Shown here: piece after piece, positions 61,187-64,000 of the stretch
Position numbering within the stretch: the first letter of the stretch is position 1
Layout: each line of letters starts with the position of its first letter
Assembly (NCBI GenBank): GCA_023374025.1
Contig: SIJG01000007.1
Location: 2,918,636 to 2,982,635, forward strand
Source: Heterodera schachtii
Taxonomy: Eukaryota > Nematoda > Chromadorea > Rhabditida > Heteroderidae
Direction of reading: 5' to 3'
DNA: 64,000 nucleotides
Position numbers and translations under genes: made by a program
Notes under the pieces: model-generated
What the model was told of the DNA's origin: nothing
Seen by the model: only the letters and a program-made list of their open reading frames with translations
The model's database searches: none

Positions 61187-61440
61187 CATTGTTGGTCAGC
61201 TTGGTAAGGGGGGGGGGACAAACAAGTAATGGACGGAATGCCGAAAAGGGATTAAGCTTAAATGAAAGCCACGCTTGGTAAGGGGGGGGGGACAAACAAT
61301 TCATGGACGGAATACCGAAAAGGGATTAGCTTAAATGAAAGCCACGCTTGGTAAGGGGGGGGGGACAAACAATTCATGGACGGAATACCGAAAAGGGATT
61401 AGCTTAAATGAAAGCCACGCTTGGTAAGGGGGTAGCGATG
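61187..61440. repeat. 73-bp tandem repeat with G runs
   Basis: ACGCTTGGTAAGGGGGGGG units start at 61271, 61344 and 61417, giving a period of 73 bp; a partial copy precedes. Further single copies lie at 61725-61810 and 62445-62530, next to the other duplicated exons, so the repeat spread with them. Confidence 0.85.
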
Positions 61441-61448
61441 ATTGAAGG

Positions 61449-61671
61449 TCACCAAATTATGCTGTAGTGTTTCGCTGCCCCATTGGCAAAATGTTGTCCG
61501 TTCACAATCAGATCGGTGCCCTCAATTCGCGCATCAATCTTTGGCCCGTCAATTTGGTGCCGTACTCCGTTGATGGTGATCACACAGTTTTGACCTTGGC
61601 TGTTTTGTGCCCGATTTTCTGCTCCATGACTCTGTTGTTGCGCATTTGCTTGTGCTTCTTGGCTACGTGCC
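61449..61671 (-). CDS. Tandem last exon D3 of the 11-residue-repeat gene
   Basis: It has the same acceptor and phase as the other three exons. It encodes ARSQEAQANAQQQSHGAEN, then NGVRHQIDGPKIDARIEGTD, LIVNGQHFANGAAKHYSIIW and TGA. It keeps the longer 5' part seen in exon D1. Confidence 0.65.
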
Positions 61672-61831
61672 CTTTTATGGGGGTGAGAATTTAGCAAATT
61701 TAGTGAAATTAGCTTAAATGAAAGCCACGCTTGGTAAGGGGGGGGGGACAAACAATTCATGGACGGAATACCGAAAAGGGATTAGCTTAAATGAAAGCCA
61801 CGCTTGGTAAGGGGGTAGCGATGATTGAAGG

Positions 61832-62024
61832 TCACCAAATTATGCTGTAGTGTTTCGCTGCCCCATTGGCAAAATGTTGTCCGTTCACAATCAGATCGGT
61901 GCCCTCAATTCGCGCATCAATCTTTGGCCCGTCAATTTGGTGCCGTACTCCGTTGATGGTGATCACATAATTTTGACCTTGACCATTTTGTGCCCGATTT
62001 TCTGCTCGTCTGGCGGCAGGTGCC
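61832..62024 (-). CDS. Tandem last exon D2 of the 11-residue-rep gene
   Basis: The shorter form (APAARRAENRAQNGQGQ) joins NGVRHQIDGPKIDARIEGTD and the KHYSIIW end with TGA. Its 5' part resembles D4 and its 3' part D3, suggesting unequal exchange among the exons. Confidence 0.65.
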
Positions 62025-62284
62025 CTTTTATGTGTTAATAAATTTAGTGAAATTTAGCCAAAGTTGGGAAAAAACATGAAAATATTTTGGGAGATATCCA
62101 TAAATTCAAATTAATAGAAAAACCAGGCTTGAATGAGAAAAACGAAAAACCCAGATTCAGAAAAAACCTAGCAATGGGTTTCCAGGCATAAGTCGAGCTT
62201 ATAGCACATAATAAATGCATTTTTTTGCAAAAGTTGCATAATTTTTCCCGTCAAAAGATCAGTTTGTTTCTCGCAACATTAAGC

Positions 62285-62425
62285 GGTACTTTCCTGTTTT
62301 GGGGCCGCACCCAAAAACCACGGCGTTTTTCGAATGGTTAATTTATGCGGTGAGAATGTGAATTTGCGCGCTCTTTTGTTGATTTTTTAAAATTTTTGGG
62401 TGCGGCCCCAAAACAGGAAAGTACC
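62285..62425. mobile_element. MITE, TIR GGTACTTTCCTGTTTTGGGG, 8-bp duplication
   Basis: Perfect inverted repeats of about 34 bp starting GGTACTTTCCTGTTTTGGGG are flanked by CATTAAGC on both sides (62277-62284, 62426-62433). The related sequence near 61190 lacks the element. The superfamily is not assigned. Confidence 0.88.
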
Positions 62426-62576
62426 CATTAAGCATTGTTGGTCAGCTTGGTAAGGGGGGAGGGGCAGACAAGTAATGGACGGAATGCCGAAAAGGGATTA
62501 AGCTTAAATGAAAGCCACGCTTTGTAAGGGGGGAGCGATGATTGACTCATTCTCCTATAATGTTAATTTGCCAATG

Positions 62577-64000
62577 TCACCAAATTATGCTGTAGTGTCT
62601 CGTTGCCGCATTGGCAAAACGTTGTCCGTTCACAATCAGATCGGTGCCTTCAATTCGCGCATCAATCTTTGGCCCGTCAATTTGGTGCCGTACTCCGTCG
62701 ATGACCACCCAGTTGTTTTGGCCTTGGCCAGTTTGTGCCCGATTTTCTGCTCCATGACTCTGTTGTTGCGCATTTGCTTGTGCTTCTTGGCTACGTGCCC
62801 TTTTATGGGGGTGAGAATTTAGCAAATTTAGTGAAATTTAGCAAAAAATTGAAAACATGAAGATTTTTGAGATATCCAAAATGTATAAATTCAATTTAAT
62901 ATAAAATTCCAGGCATGAAAAAAGCCAGAGCCACGAGAAAAACCTAGACCCAGAGAAGGCATAGCAATGAGTTTCCAGGCATATGCCGACCGAAACATCG
63001 TGGGAAGTTTGAATTTTTTTGCCTTTATTTTTTGGTACATAAATAAAAAATTTTGAAAATTTGCACGTTAATTAGCGTTTTTGAAATGCTTCCGAACAAC
63101 AATACCAACATTTTAAATTTTATTCATAAATTATTGTAATTTTTAATTTAATAAAGGAATTGTGTATAAAAAGTATCCCTTTAAATAAGGAAATGATCAC
63201 CTCATTTATTCTTCAAATTGGAGTAAGTTTTTTCACAATTTTTTTAATTCTTAATAAATATTTTTCGTATTTTTTAAAATTATTCATTTTTTTGATAATC
63301 ATAAATAAAGCCCTACCGGTCTACCTCAGTTCGGCCCCCACGGTTCGGCCCCAGCATGGTTTTCCACTATAATTTTCTTTAACTTTTTTCTTTGTCAACC
63401 AAATCCAACATTGTTGGTATCATTCAAAAGCTTAAACTGTTTAGAAGTTTTTTCTAAGCTATTGCTTTGCGATTAGACAATTATTAAAAAAGTTATACAT
63501 GAAAAAATGGAAAAGCATGCTGGGGCCGAACCGTGAGGGCCGAACTGAGCGGTTCCGAGCCCTACATATGTGGTGCTCTTGCTTCAGTTCGCATTCGTTG
63601 AGCATGTGCTGCCCTTGCTTCTGTTAGAACACGTTGCGCACGTTGAACATGATGTGCCATTGCTTCTGTTACAGCTCGTCGCCTATTTGCCATTGCTTCG
63701 GTCCGCATTCGTTGAGCATTTGCCATTGCTTCTGTTTGAACACGTCGCGCACTTGCCACTGCTTCTGTTTGAACACGTTGCGCATTGGTCATTGCTTCGG
63801 TTTGAACACGTTGCGCACGTTGAACATATGCCATTGCTTGTGTTACAGCCCGTCGCCTATTTGCCATTGCTTCGGTCCGCATTCGTTGAGCATTTGCCAT
63901 TGCTTCGGTCCGCATTCGTTGAGCATTTGCCACTGCTTCTGTTTGAACACGTTGCGCATTTGCCATTGCATCACTTATCACTCGTTCAGCATTTGCCAAA
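62577..64000 (-). CDS. 11-residue-repeat protein with alternative last exon D1 (5' end beyond the window)
   Basis: The exon 63566-64000, open to the right edge, encodes tandem 11-residue repeats of the type NAQRMRTEAMA, with variants such as NRRRAVTEAMA. It is Ala/Arg/Glu-rich and predicted helical. It ends at ACATAT|GTAGGG in phase 2, which fits the phase-2 acceptor of exon 62577-62799 (ARSQEAQANAQQQ, then a GVRHQIDGPKIDARIEGTD segment, ending HYSIIW). All four downstream exons share this phase, so each could serve as last exon. Function unknown. 11-residue amphipathic repeats occur in LEA-type and lipid-binding proteins; repeat-rich effectors are also known in cyst nematodes, but neither is shown here. 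Confidence 0.65.
62830..63308. other. Intron of the 11-residue-repeat gene (left part)
   Basis: AT-rich, containing a duplicated stretch also seen at 61020-61180 and 62060-62250 (CCAGAGCCACGAGAAAAACCTA). No further feature. Confidence 0.4.
63317..63557. mobile_element. MITE of the CGG...CAGTT(G/C)GGCC family inserted at a splice donor
   Basis: The ends CGGTCTACCTCAGTTCGGCC and the inverted CGGAACCGCTCAGTTCGGCC are flanked by a perfect duplication AGCCCTAC (63309-63316, 63558-63565). On the minus strand that duplication reads GTAGGGCT, which is the donor of the upstream exon, so the exon keeps its donor. Confidence 0.88.

Noticed and set aside
61187..61440. CRISPR-like array
   Set aside because: The 73-bp units are directly tandem without unique spacers, and the genome is eukaryotic.

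Overview
The window looks like nuclear DNA of a plant-parasitic nematode, most likely a cyst nematode (Heteroderidae). This is inferred from several signs. Exons are small and separated by AT-rich introns, and many exon pairs join in frame with GT-AG ends. One intron is best explained as GC-AG. There is an F-box-like gene of the type I associate with Globodera/Heterodera, plus an orphan multi-copy gene family. The species cannot be fixed from the sequence alone.

Layout. 0.3-8.5 kb: transposon-rich DNA with two copies of an orphan gene family (1.4-3.0 kb and 6.2-7.4 kb, minus strand; the second is split by a MITE). 10.7-15.9 kb: ten-exon SLC25A33/36-type mitochondrial nucleotide carrier (minus), with an 8-bp duplication that breaks its frame. 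16.55-19.43 kb: a complete Transib-like DNA transposon with a RAG1-like transposase (plus). 19.6-21.9 kb: a 2.2-kb polypyrimidine tract. 22.4-32.1 kb: two tandem copies of an SLC25A39/40-type carrier (minus), the upstream one lacking its last two exons. 33.5-35.8 kb: F-box-like gene (minus). 37.1-40.3 kb: small secreted, probably GPI-anchored cysteine-rich protein (minus), with a fold-back element in one intron. 41.5 kb: a decayed third copy of the orphan family. 46.0-56.8 kb: a gene of about 19 recognised exons (plus) that joins a low-complexity N-terminus, a tesmin/LIN-54-like CXC cysteine region and an AID/APOBEC-like cytidine deaminase domain. 60.7-64.0 kb: a minus-strand gene made of 11-residue repeats, running off the right edge, followed by four tandem interchangeable last exons.

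Most of the remaining sequence is small non-autonomous DNA transposons. Several have intact terminal inverted repeats (TIRs) and perfect 8-9 bp target site duplications (TSDs), hAT-like and unclassified, together with fold-back elements, homopolymer runs and simple repeats.

How the parts relate. The two carrier types are mitochondrial inner-membrane transporters (pyrimidine nucleotides; glutathione/Mn-type) but do not form a visible functional cluster. The two strongest discoveries are the Transib element, whose zinc and acidic residue spacings match the RAG1 core, and the CXC-deaminase gene, a candidate sequence-specific DNA-binding protein with a mutator/editor domain. No CRISPR, rRNA or convincing tRNA gene was seen.
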